Source of the DNA: M55B120 sp965549355
GTDB taxonomy: Bacteria; Actinomycetota; Humimicrobiia; Humimicrobiales; Humimicrobiaceae
Assembly (NCBI GenBank): GCA_965549355.1
Contig: CBEVGD010000007.1
Span: forward strand, 1 to 30,323
DNA: 30,323 bases
Reading direction: 5' to 3'
Below are positions 22,847 to 30,323 of this stretch, piece after piece (within the stretch, counting starts at the first letter, position 1; each line of letters starts with the position of its first letter). Position numbers and translations under genes: made by a program. Below the pieces are notes generated by a model. It saw only the letters and a program-made list of their open reading frames with translations. It ran no database searches and had not been told where the DNA came from.

Positions 22847-24084
22847 GATCTGAGATATTCCTCCTGCTCAGGTGTCAATTTATCTATTTCCACTCCCATG
22901 CTCTCAAGCTTGAGCCTTGCTATTTCTTTGTCTATATCTTCAGGGACTGCATATACTTTTTTCTCCAGTTTGGAGCTGTTCTCATATATATATTTTGCGC
23001 TGAGGGCCTGGTTTGCAAAGCTCATATCCATAACACTTGCCGGATGGCCCTCGGCTGCTCCAAGGTTTACCAGCCTTCCATTGGCAAGTACATATATCCT
23101 CCTGCCGTCATTCATCAGATATTCCTCCACAAACGGCCTCACTTCTCTTTTTGACTTGCTATTATCCTTAAGATATTTAAGGTCTATCTCAGCATCAAAA
23201 TGTCCGGAATTTGCCACAATAGACATATCCCTGCAATTTGCCAGTATATCGGCTCCGATCACATTCTTATTTCCAGTGACCGACAGAAATATATCTCCGA
23301 CCTTTGCTGCCTCTGTATTTTTCATAACATCAAATCCATCAAGCTTGGCCTCTATTGCCTTTAGCGGGTCAATCTCAAGGACTACTACAGAGGCTCCCAT
23401 GCCCTTTGCCCTCATGGCTACTCCCCTGCCGCACCAGCCATAGCCGACTACGACAAATTTTTTGCCGGAAATAAGTATGTTTGTGGCCCTCAGTATTCCA
23501 TCCATTGTGCTCTGTCCCGTACCATATCTATTATCGAAGAAATGCTTTGTCTTTGCATCGTTTACAGCAACTATCGGATAGTGGAGCACTTTATTTTGCT
23601 CCATGCTCTTTAGCCTTATCACTCCGGTGGTCGTCTCTTCTGTCCCGCCATAGACATTTTCAAGAAGATCCTTCCTTTTGCTGTGTATGACGGATATCAC
23701 ATCTGCTCCATCATCCATTGTTATCTGAGGGCCCATATCCAGTAAACTATCTATATGAGAGTAATAAGTGTCATTATCCTCTCCCTTTATTGCAAATACC
23801 TTTATGCCGTAATCGATTACCAGGGACGCTGCAACATCATCCTGCGTAGAAAGAGGGTTTGATGCACATAGCGCTACATTTGCTCCGCCCTCCTTTAAGG
23901 TCCTCATAAGATTGGCAGTCTCCGATGTCACATGCAGGCAGGCTCCTATGTTTACATCTTTTAAGGGTTTTTTTGCAGCAAAATCTGCTCTAATATCCCG
24001 GAGAACCGGCATATCCCTTTCTGCCCACTCTATCTTATTCTTGCCTTCTTTTGCAAGGCCGGTGTCTTTCACATCATAATCCAT
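22828..24084 (-). CDS. ahcY: Adenosylhomocysteinase
   Basis: The 418-aa NAD-dependent hydrolase splits S-adenosylhomocysteine into adenosine and homocysteine, relieving product inhibition of methyltransferases. Visible parts are CLHVTSETANLMRTL, the substrate-site ALCASNPLSTQDDVAASL, the NAD-binding loop VVGYGWCGRGVAMRAKGMGA and NSGHFDAEID. It lacks the roughly 40-residue insert of the long form, so it belongs to the short form found in many thermophiles and anaerobes. The ATG has AAAGG upstream. The 109-nt leader to the isomerase gene shows no SAH-riboswitch core. The position between the PGI/PMI and comF matches actinobacterial gene order. Confidence 0.97.
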   Translation of the reverse strand: MDYDVKDTGLAKEGKNKIEWAERDMPVLRDIRADFAAKKPLKDVNIGACLHVTSETANLMRTLKEGGANVALCASNPLSTQDDVAASLVIDYGIKVFAIKGEDNDTYYSHIDSLLDMGPQITMDDGADVISVIHSKRKDLLENVYGGTEETTTGVIRLKSMEQNKVLHYPIVAVNDAKTKHFFDNRYGTGQSTMDGILRATNILISGKKFVVVGYGWCGRGVAMRAKGMGASVVVLEIDPLKAIEAKLDGFDVMKNTEAAKVGDIFLSVTGNKNVIGADILANCRDMSIVANSGHFDAEIDLKYLKDNSKSKREVRPFVEEYLMNDGRRIYVLANGRLVNLGAAEGHPASVMDMSFANQALSAKYIYENSSKLEKKVYAVPEDIDKEIARLKLESMGVEIDKLTPEQEEYLRSWEMGT

Positions 24085-24193
24085 TCTGTTACCTTTCCTT
24101 ACTTAAAAATATTTCTGACGATTCTATTTAAAACCTTTTGTCTGATAGACTCAAAACCTCTTATTTTGTTTTGCCTGCCCCATATACAGCTCT

Positions 24194-25267
24194 TTACCTG
24201 TCAAGCCTGGCAAGCTCTTTTTTTAAAGACTCAATTTTTAGCACCGGAGTAGGATCGACTCCGGTAAGAAGGGCATGATAGACAGAAGCTATGTCTCCAA
24301 GATACATAGTAGAAAGCGCGCGCGCCAGTTTGGATCTTCCCTCTACAGGTATCTCTATCACTTTTCCTACATTTTCTTTGATCAGTCCCAATGTGACATC
24401 TATCCTGGCCCGCATCTTCGGGCTCTCATCCGGATTCCTGAAAGCTATAAGTGCAAATTTAGTTGTAATGCCAGCGAGCCTTTCCCATCCGACTGTCTCA
24501 TTATGGTTGAGTTCGGGGAAATTATTCCACCAGCACGGTGTTTTCCCATTCTCATTTATCTCGCATTTGAGTCTGTATGCAAGTGCAGAGCATATTCCCT
24601 CGGATCCATAGATTACAGGAAGGCTGTCTCCTATTGCGATAGCCAGTTTTTTAGCAGGATTTCTTTGGGCAGGAGTATTTCTGTTAAAGAGTGCTGATTT
24701 CTCCCTGATAAGCTCAAGGGCATCCTTTTCATCATCCTCTTCTATGTTTATAAGCCCCAGAATCCCGAGCGCAAGATAGGCAGGATAAAAAAGATAGCCT
24801 ATGGCTCCTCTCGGCTGGAGGCCGGAAGGTATCTTTATTAGAGAATATCCGGATTCCTGTGCAAGCCCCTCAAGCTTTCCGCCGGAACATTCGATCAGTA
24901 TATCGGCGCCGCGCCCTGCCGCCTGTTTTGTGGCAGAGATAGTCTCTTCAGTATTCCCTGAATAGCTCACAGGCATTACCAGCCAGCCCTTTCCGATAAA
25001 AGCCGGGAGATCATATCCCTTTACTACTTCTACAGGTATTTTGATCTCGTCGGCAGTAAGAGCTTTTATTATATCGCCTGAAAAGCCCGATCCTCCCATT
25101 CCGAGTATCGCAAGACCTTTAAAATCCTTTCCCCGCAGAACCGAAAGATCTGTTTTGCCGATAATATCTTTTGATTCAGTAAGCTGATTATAAAAACCTT
25201 CTTCAGCTTTAAGCATCCCTGAAGGATCTATTTCCTCTATCTTCTGCAGGTTATCCATGTCATTCAT
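24194..25267 (-). CDS. Bifunctional phosphoglucose/phosphomannose isomerase
   Basis: The 357-aa SIS-domain protein carries GMGGSG (56-61) and SYSGNTEET (101-109), the phosphosugar-binding loops, and FPELNHNETVGWE (250-262), the conserved block of the PGI/PMI family. Family members interconvert fructose-6-phosphate with glucose-6-phosphate and mannose-6-phosphate. Placed next to a phosphomannomutase and two nucleotidyltransferases, the mannose direction is probably its main use. The ATG has AAAGGA upstream. Actinobacteria carry a related gene between manB and ahcY, which is the position seen here. Confidence 0.92.
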   Translation of the reverse strand: MNDMDNLQKIEEIDPSGMLKAEEGFYNQLTESKDIIGKTDLSVLRGKDFKGLAILGMGGSGFSGDIIKALTADEIKIPVEVVKGYDLPAFIGKGWLVMPVSYSGNTEETISATKQAAGRGADILIECSGGKLEGLAQESGYSLIKIPSGLQPRGAIGYLFYPAYLALGILGLINIEEDDEKDALELIREKSALFNRNTPAQRNPAKKLAIAIGDSLPVIYGSEGICSALAYRLKCEINENGKTPCWWNNFPELNHNETVGWERLAGITTKFALIAFRNPDESPKMRARIDVTLGLIKENVGKVIEIPVEGRSKLARALSTMYLGDIASVYHALLTGVDPTPVLKIESLKKELARLDR

Positions 25268-25325
25268 TTTTTTCCTTTTCCTATTTATGATTAAATATCA
25301 TTAGTATGTTTATTTATACCGCAGA

Positions 25326-26771
25326 TCAATCCTTTGCCCTGTCTAATATCTTTCTGCCCAGTTCCTGGAGGCGGACCGAGCTCGCGGCGCTGTCTCCCTC
25401 GCTGTATATCCTCACTACTGCTTCTGTGCCTGAGGGCCTTATCATCACCCAGTTATTTTCATCTATGGGATATTTATATCCATCTGTCGTGATCACATTT
25501 TCTGCGCCCCCGTCCTTAAGTATCTGCGGGATCCCTTTCTCAAGTGATTCTACCAGCTTTTGCTTCTGTTCCATATTTATCTCATAATCTGTTCTCTGAA
25601 AATCAAAAAAGCCGTATTCTTCATATATGTCTTCCAATATCTGATTGGCGCTCTTTCCTTCCCTGCAAATTATCTCCAGCAGCTTCAGGCCCATTATCAT
25701 CCCATCGCGTTCAGGTATATTGCCATATGACCAGAGCCCTCCGCTTTCTTCACCGCCCATTATTACATTTCCTTCAAGTATCTTCTCACCTATATATTTA
25801 AAACCGACAGGGGTCACTTCCAGCTCAAGACCATTCTTTCGACATATCCTATCAATTATCGACGATGTCGTCACGGTTTTTATTACCCTTCCCTTCAGTC
25901 CTCTCCTGCAGGCAAGATCCCTGAGTGCTATAGCGAATATATGATGTGAGCTTATATAATTTCCACCATCTCCGAGCGCTCCTATCCTATCGCCGTCTCC
26001 GTCAAGGCAGATCCCAAACTGGCAGCCCTTTTCTTTAAGCAGGCCTATTGCTTCACTTAGATTATCGCCAATAGGCTCCGGGCTGATGCCTCCAAAGCCC
26101 GGATTCAGTTCGGAATGTATCTTTACCAGGTTTTTTGGGTTAAACCCGGAAAGGATATCGCCGAATATCTCCTGAGCGGCTCCGTACATCGGCTCAAAAA
26201 GAAGACCGAAGTCAAAATTCTTTACTATGTCCATGTTGATCTGTTTCAATGCATGTTCGGTATACTCATCCGTAAAATCTTCCAGAGTAATATTTTCCGG
26301 TTTTGACCTTCTCTTGCCGGCCAGACTCCCGTATTTTTCCGGTTCGCCATTGACATTTGAGACTTCTCTCTCAATATCGGCTATTATATCCATGGTTGCC
26401 GAACCGCCGAAGGATCCTTTTATCTTATACCCATTATAATGATAAGGATTATGGCTGGCAGTTATCATCACGCCAAGATCAGCATTTCTTTTTACTACAG
26501 CAATCGAGACCACCGGTGTGGGCGTTATTTCTGAAGACAGTATTACGCTGATATCGTTCAGGCTGAATATATCTGCAGCTGCAGCTGCAAAACGGTCCGA
26601 CATAAATCTGGTGTCATAGCCTATGACGATAATTGGTTTTCTGTCTTTGACCTTTTTCTTTAGATAATTACTGACGCCCTGGGTCACTATCCGGACCCTG
26701 GCCATTGTAAAATCTTCGGAGATAATGCCTCTCCAGCCATCTGTTCCGAATTTTATTTCTTCTCTTTCCAT
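25326..26771 (-). CDS. manB: Phosphomannomutase/phosphoglucomutase
   Basis: The 481-aa enzyme of the alpha-D-phosphohexomutase superfamily moves phosphate between C6 and C1. The domains are in order: N-terminal FGTDGWRG (8-15), catalytic phosphoserine S106 in TASHNPYHYNGYK, metal site CLDGDGDRIGA, sugar-specificity loop GGEESGG and phosphate-binding RPSGTEAVVRIY near the C-terminus. The GEESGG type of loop is shared by enzymes acting on mannose and glucose phosphates, so the substrate preference is inferred from neighbours. The symbol follows actinobacterial usage. The gap to the isomerase gene is 58 nt. Confidence 0.93.
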   Translation of the reverse strand: MEREEIKFGTDGWRGIISEDFTMARVRIVTQGVSNYLKKKVKDRKPIIVIGYDTRFMSDRFAAAAADIFSLNDISVILSSEITPTPVVSIAVVKRNADLGVMITASHNPYHYNGYKIKGSFGGSATMDIIADIEREVSNVNGEPEKYGSLAGKRRSKPENITLEDFTDEYTEHALKQINMDIVKNFDFGLLFEPMYGAAQEIFGDILSGFNPKNLVKIHSELNPGFGGISPEPIGDNLSEAIGLLKEKGCQFGICLDGDGDRIGALGDGGNYISSHHIFAIALRDLACRRGLKGRVIKTVTTSSIIDRICRKNGLELEVTPVGFKYIGEKILEGNVIMGGEESGGLWSYGNIPERDGMIMGLKLLEIICREGKSANQILEDIYEEYGFFDFQRTDYEINMEQKQKLVESLEKGIPQILKDGGAENVITTDGYKYPIDENNWVMIRPSGTEAVVRIYSEGDSAASSVRLQELGRKILDRAKD

Positions 26772-26806
26772 GATATTGATGCCTGCCTTCCATTTAGGCC
26801 GGTATA

Positions 26807-27769
26807 TTACAATTGGCTCTTAAGATAATCATAATCAGCCTTTACCATTATATCTACAAGCTCTTTAAAATCTACTTCCGGTTTCCAGCCAAGTACTTTT
26901 TCTGCCTTTGAACTATCGCCGACAAGCAGATCTACCTCTGCGGGCCTTAAAAACCGGGGATCCAGCTTAACGTATTTTTCCCAGTCCAGGCCGAGGCATT
27001 TAAATGCAGCATCGACCCATTCCTTTACAGTATGTGTATCATTTGTGCTTATAACATAGTCATCAGCCTCATCCTGCTGCAGCATAAGCCACATGGCTTT
27101 CACATAATCTTTTGCATAGCCCCAGTCCCTCTTTGAATCAAGATTTCCCATATACAGCACATCTGCCATCCCAAGCTTTATCATCGCTGCATGATAGGTG
27201 ACCTTCCTGGTCACAAATTCCAGGCCCCTGCGGGGCGATTCATGATTAAAAAGTATCCCGCTTGAGGCATGCATATCATAGCTCTCCCTGTAATTCACTG
27301 TCATATAATGGCCGTATACTTTGGCCACTCCATATGGGCTCCTGGGGTAAAAAGGAGTGGTCTCTTTCTGGGGGACCTCCCTTACCTTGCCAAACATCTC
27401 TGAGCTGGATGCCTGATAGAACCTTATTTTCCTGTCCATATGCCTTATGGCCTCAAGCATCCTTGTTACGCCAATTCCCGTGCACTGCCCTGTATACACC
27501 GGCTGCTTCCACGAAGTCGGGACAAAGGACATCGCACCAAGATTATATACCTCGTCCGGTTTTGCTTCCTTAAGAGCGTCTATTATGGAAAGCTGGTCCA
27601 GAAGGTCGGCCTGCACAAATTTTAGCCTGTCCCTGATATGTTCTATCCTATCGAAATTTTCCACCGAGGACCTTCTGACCATCCCATAGACCTCATAGCC
27701 TTTCTCAAGTAAAAAATCAGCCAGATACGACCCGTCCTGTCCGGTTATTCCGGTTATAAGAGCTCTCAA
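26807..27769 (-). CDS. gmd: GDP-mannose 4,6-dehydratase
   Basis: The 320-aa short-chain dehydrogenase/reductase converts GDP-D-mannose to GDP-4-dehydro-6-deoxy-D-mannose. The NADP-binding motif GITGQDGSYL (7-16), VRRSS (31-35), the active-site SSSEMFG (121-127), YGVAK (Y146, K150) and SGILFNHESPRRG are all specific to Gmd. The start is TTG at 27769, with AAGGAG 7 nt upstream. It lies between manC-like and manB genes, so precursor supply and use are side by side. Confidence 0.96.
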   Translation of the reverse strand: MRALITGITGQDGSYLADFLLEKGYEVYGMVRRSSVENFDRIEHIRDRLKFVQADLLDQLSIIDALKEAKPDEVYNLGAMSFVPTSWKQPVYTGQCTGIGVTRMLEAIRHMDRKIRFYQASSSEMFGKVREVPQKETTPFYPRSPYGVAKVYGHYMTVNYRESYDMHASSGILFNHESPRRGLEFVTRKVTYHAAMIKLGMADVLYMGNLDSKRDWGYAKDYVKAMWLMLQQDEADDYVISTNDTHTVKEWVDAAFKCLGLDWEKYVKLDPRFLRPAEVDLLVGDSSKAEKVLGWKPEVDFKELVDIMVKADYDYLKSQL

Positions 27770-27821
27770 AATATTCTCCTTGCTTTATAATATCTTATTA
27801 AAACAGTTCTGTATTTAAAAT

Positions 27822-28937
27822 CTAAAATTCTATCTGCCCTTCCTCTATTGCAGAATTTATATTCACCTTTATTCCCCTGGCAAGCATATTATCCCTCTGT
27901 ATCACTGTATTATCACCTATAACTGACAACCCTTTGATACTGACATTCTCCCCGGTCCTTACATTATGGGATATTATTGAATCTGTGATATGGCAGTTCC
28001 TGCCTATGGTGCAATTATCAAAGATGACCGCTCCTGATATCCTGGCTCCTGTATTTATCCGGCAATTATTTCCTATCACTGTCAGCGGAAGTATGCTGGC
28101 TCCGGGCTCTATGACCGTGCCATCCCCTATCACGACCGGACCTGATTTAAAATTCTTATCTGAATACTTTATATTTTCTCCAAGAAAAATCTCATCCCTC
28201 AGTTCCGGATAGGGATACCGGTACTTTATTTTTCCCAGCGCTATATCATGATGGGCCGCAAGGTATTTCTCCGGGGTCCCGACATCCAGCCAATAAGCAT
28301 TTGATACATAGCCATATACCTTATAGCCCTTCTGGAGAGCCTGCGGGAAAAGTCCCCTCTCAAAAGAATATTTCTCTCCTTTTGGGGCCAGATCCAGCAT
28401 ATGCGGCTCGATCATATATGTGCCGGCATTTATAAGATTGGTGACCACCTGATCCGTGCCGGGCTTTTCCAGGAATTCCTTTACACGGTCCTCATTATCT
28501 ATTGGAACGAGCCCATATGCGGTCGGGTCATCGACCGGAGTAAGAGAAATGGTTATATCTGCACCCTTTTCCCTGTGGAACTTTTTCATTTCCGCAAGAT
28601 CAAGAGATGTCAGTATATCCCCATTAAAGACCATAAATGGTTCTCCGTCAAGATAGCCCTCCACATTTTTTACCGCACCGCATGTCCCCAGCGGAGACTC
28701 TTCTGTAATATAAGTCAGTTCCAGCCCAAAATTTTTCCCATCATCAAAATAATCATTGAATATTTCCGGCAGATAGCATGTGGAAAATATGATATCTGTA
28801 AGTCCATGTGATTTCAGCCATGACACGAAACTATACATAAATGGCCGGTTCATCAGAGGCAGCATCGGCTTGGGGTTCAAATATGTCACGGGCCTCAGCC
28901 TTGTGCCCCGGCCCCCTACAAGTATCACTGCTTTCAT
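27822..28937 (-). CDS. manC: Mannose-1-phosphate guanylyltransferase-like nucleotidyltransferase
   Basis: The 371-aa protein has the nucleotidyltransferase signature VGGRGTRLRPVTYLNPKPML (7-26), NGDILTSLD and the FLEKPG motif, then a short beta-helix tail (about 255-350, VVIGDGTVIEPGASILPLTVIG). It is similar in plan to the protein at 20594-21733, so the window encodes two such enzymes. The setting between gmd and rmd makes mannose-1-phosphate plus GTP the best guess, and the actinobacterial ManC homologue has this layout. ATG follows AAAGGA and begins 1 nt after the rmd stop, implying coupling. Confidence 0.85.
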   Translation of the reverse strand: MKAVILVGGRGTRLRPVTYLNPKPMLPLMNRPFMYSFVSWLKSHGLTDIIFSTCYLPEIFNDYFDDGKNFGLELTYITEESPLGTCGAVKNVEGYLDGEPFMVFNGDILTSLDLAEMKKFHREKGADITISLTPVDDPTAYGLVPIDNEDRVKEFLEKPGTDQVVTNLINAGTYMIEPHMLDLAPKGEKYSFERGLFPQALQKGYKVYGYVSNAYWLDVGTPEKYLAAHHDIALGKIKYRYPYPELRDEIFLGENIKYSDKNFKSGPVVIGDGTVIEPGASILPLTVIGNNCRINTGARISGAVIFDNCTIGRNCHITDSIISHNVRTGENVSIKGLSVIGDNTVIQRDNMLARGIKVNINSAIEEGQIEF

Positions 28938-28938
28938 C

Positions 28939-29907
28939 TTAAATTTCCTTTCCGGGCATTATCTTTTTGCGCCACCAGTCAAGTGAATCGCCCAGAGATG
29001 TTTCCAGCATATATTCCGGCTGCCATCCGGTTGCGGATATAAGCTTGCTATTATCTCCGAATATTTCCGCTATATCTATGGGCCTTGATTTATCCTTATC
29101 AATACTGACCTTGATATCACCGGTCGTGCTTAAAGAGATGAGCATATCAAGCAAAGCTGATATCCTTACAGCTTTCCCGGAACAGACATTGTACACATCT
29201 CCCGGTTTGCCCCTATTCATTATATGCCAGTAAGCCTTTGCAGCATCCCGTATATCCAGAAAATCCCTGCTTGATCCAAGATTTCCCACAGAGATAACAG
29301 GTTTCTGCCGTCCCGCTTCAATAAGTGCTATCTGTCTTGCAAAGTCAGAGCATACAAAACCCTCTGACTGCCCCGGACCTATATGGTTAAAGGACCTGGC
29401 AACCATTATATTGAGGCTATATGCTTTGTGGTACATAGTCGAAATAAAATCCATTGCAGACTTGCTGACCGCATAAGGATTCTCAGGATATATCTTATCG
29501 CTCTCGATTATTGCGCGGCCATCCCTGATCTCCCCGTATTCTTCTGCGGTGCAGATGACAAGCATGCCCGTACCGGGGTTTGTCTCTTTTATGCTTTCCA
29601 GTAGATTGATGCCTCCAAATACATTTGATCTAAAGGTACCGATAGGGTCCTTCCATGAACGGCTCACCGAGCTCTGGGCGGCAAGATGATATATCTGATC
29701 CGGCTTGAACTTCCTTATTATTTCCCCGGCTGCCGCCCTGTCGGTAAGGTCGGCCCTCTGCTCAATAAGTTCCGAATCTCCGATATCCGGTCCGGTACTG
29801 CATTTTTTAAGGTCGATTCCAAAAAAAACATGGCTTTCGCCTCTGGACAGATATTCTATAAGATGCTTTCCGGCAAATCCTGAATGGCCGGTTATCAATA
29901 TCCTCAA
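28939..29907 (-). CDS. rmd: GDP-6-deoxy-D-mannose reductase (Rmd-like)
   Basis: The 322-aa extended SDR protein has GHSGFAGKHL (7-16), YAVSK (Y145, K149) and RSFNHIGPGQSEGFV, a stretch typical of Rmd-type reductases rather than GDP-fucose synthase. Known members reduce the 4-keto group of the Gmd product to give GDP-D-rhamnose; a related outcome is GDP-6-deoxy-D-talose. The start is TTG at 29907, with AGGAG about 11 nt upstream. It is 1 nt from the manC-like gene and near gmd, so the pathway is complete from mannose-1-phosphate onward. Confidence 0.87.
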   Translation of the reverse strand: MRILITGHSGFAGKHLIEYLSRGESHVFFGIDLKKCSTGPDIGDSELIEQRADLTDRAAAGEIIRKFKPDQIYHLAAQSSVSRSWKDPIGTFRSNVFGGINLLESIKETNPGTGMLVICTAEEYGEIRDGRAIIESDKIYPENPYAVSKSAMDFISTMYHKAYSLNIMVARSFNHIGPGQSEGFVCSDFARQIALIEAGRQKPVISVGNLGSSRDFLDIRDAAKAYWHIMNRGKPGDVYNVCSGKAVRISALLDMLISLSTTGDIKVSIDKDKSRPIDIAEIFGDNSKLISATGWQPEYMLETSLGDSLDWWRKKIMPGKEI

Positions 29908-29962
29908 AGTAGATTTCTCTCCTGCGGTTTTCTTTTTAAGACTATTTTAATATAAATAACAT

Positions 29963-29968
29963 ATTATA
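29963..29968 (-). promoter_or_regulatory. Possible -10 element upstream of rmd
   Basis: A perfect TATAAT on the minus strand lies in the 91-nt AT-rich gap before rmd, but no convincing -35 is present at 17-18 nt. Readthrough from the glycosyltransferase gene is an equal alternative. Confidence 0.25.
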
Positions 29969-29998
29969 AAAAATAAATTCTAAAATAAACCTTCATTT

Positions 29999-30323
29999 TC
30001 ATCTTTTTAATAAACTTTTTAATGCTGCTATGATAAATCTCAGTCCCAGCACGGGAATAATAATAGGTATAAGAAGCACTCTGAAGGTCCTCCTGTAATT
30101 CTTCCAGAAGAAATAAAAGACGCTTCTCTGCATCCTGCAGCTCGCCCTGACAGCTGCCCTGCGGCTGACCCTGTTTCCACCGGCATATATTTCTCCTATC
30201 ACTGTATCACCGGTATCGCAGTCTTTACCGGTTTCTATTTCGCGTTTGTCCGGGTCTTTACCGTTTTTGTATACCGGTTTTCGGCTGCTTCCTCCGACAT
30301 GATGAAGAACCTCTGAATGGGGC
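29999..30323 (-). CDS. C-terminal part of a glycosyltransferase (GT2-like), truncated by window edge
   Basis: The frame is open from the window's right edge to the TGA at 29999, about 107 codons, so the GTG at 30202 is internal, not a start. Near the edge, HSEVLHHVGGSS resembles the end of the catalytic domain of family 2 rhamnosyltransferases (acidic residue, HH, GGSS). About 35 hydrophilic residues follow, then SVFYFFWKNYRR and a hydrophobic tail (RVLLIPIIIPVLGLRFIIAAL) that could be membrane-associated. The position beside rmd/manC/gmd, and the wbbL-like place in the actinobacterial order, support a rhamnosyl- or mannosyltransferase. The N-terminal DXD region is outside the window. Confidence 0.6.
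   Translation of the reverse strand, partial: PHSEVLHHVGGSSRKPVYKNGKDPDKREIETGKDCDTGDTVIGEIYAGGNRVSRRAAVRASCRMQRSVFYFFWKNYRRTFRVLLIPIIIPVLGLRFIIAALKSLLKR

Noticed and set aside
24085..24193. Leader of ahcY as a possible SAH riboswitch
   Set aside because: The conserved SAH-riboswitch core is not visible, and the 109-nt AT-rich gap shows no matching stems.

Overview
The window is a 30.3 kb piece of a chromosome from a bacterium with fairly low GC content. Most genes lie on the minus strand. The strongest hint about the organism is gene order. Reading the minus strand from right to left, a GT2-like glycosyltransferase, a mannose-1-phosphate guanylyltransferase, a phosphomannomutase, a PGI/PMI-type isomerase, ahcY, comF, hpf and secA follow one another. 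From memory, the Mycobacterium tuberculosis stretch from wbbL1 to secA1 has the same order. Together with hydroxylamine reductase (typical of anaerobes), heavy use of ATA and AGG codons, and many TTG starts, this suggests a deep-branching anaerobic Actinomycetota lineage. That placement is an inference and is not proven here.

Layout. 1-1816: a plus-strand pair of lipid genes (diacylglycerol kinase family and PlsC). 1817-3600: an AT-rich accessory patch with a decayed ABC exporter, a GNAT acetyltransferase and a methyltransferase. 3670-5102: seven tRNA genes on the minus strand (Leu, Lys, Arg, His, Arg, Gly, Pro), with a small plus-strand PLDc_N-like membrane protein gene among them. 5145-7366: rdgB, rph and murI. 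7504-8328: a lone methyltransferase. 8539-10203: plus-strand hcp with its own promoter, a terminator, and foreign-looking codon use. 10301-19589: one long minus-strand cell-envelope and translation block, hpf-secA-prfB-ftsE-ftsX-M23 peptidase-ctpA-smpB-ssrA. 19660-26771: csp, comF, a sugar nucleotidyltransferase, mtnA, ahcY, a PGI/PMI and a phosphomannomutase. 26807-30323: gmd, manC-like, rmd, and the 3' end of a glycosyltransferase gene cut by the window edge.

How the genes work together. The right end can convert fructose-6-phosphate to mannose-6-phosphate, mannose-1-phosphate, GDP-mannose, GDP-4-keto-6-deoxymannose and probably GDP-D-rhamnose, which the adjacent glycosyltransferase could use for a surface glycan. 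FtsEX, the coiled-coil M23 peptidase and CtpA form a plausible septal peptidoglycan-hydrolysis module. SmpB, tmRNA, RF2 and HPF handle translation termination, ribosome rescue and hibernation. AhcY and MtnA recycle S-adenosylmethionine by-products.

I found no CRISPR array, intact mobile element, riboswitch or clear new multi-gene system. The more unusual points are a programmed +1 frameshift in prfB, a perfect 15-bp palindrome over the rdgB stop codon, a stop codon that abuts the CCA end of an opposing tRNA, two near-identical tRNA-Arg genes with different anticodons, a decayed exporter, and TTG starts in about a third of genes with no GTG starts.
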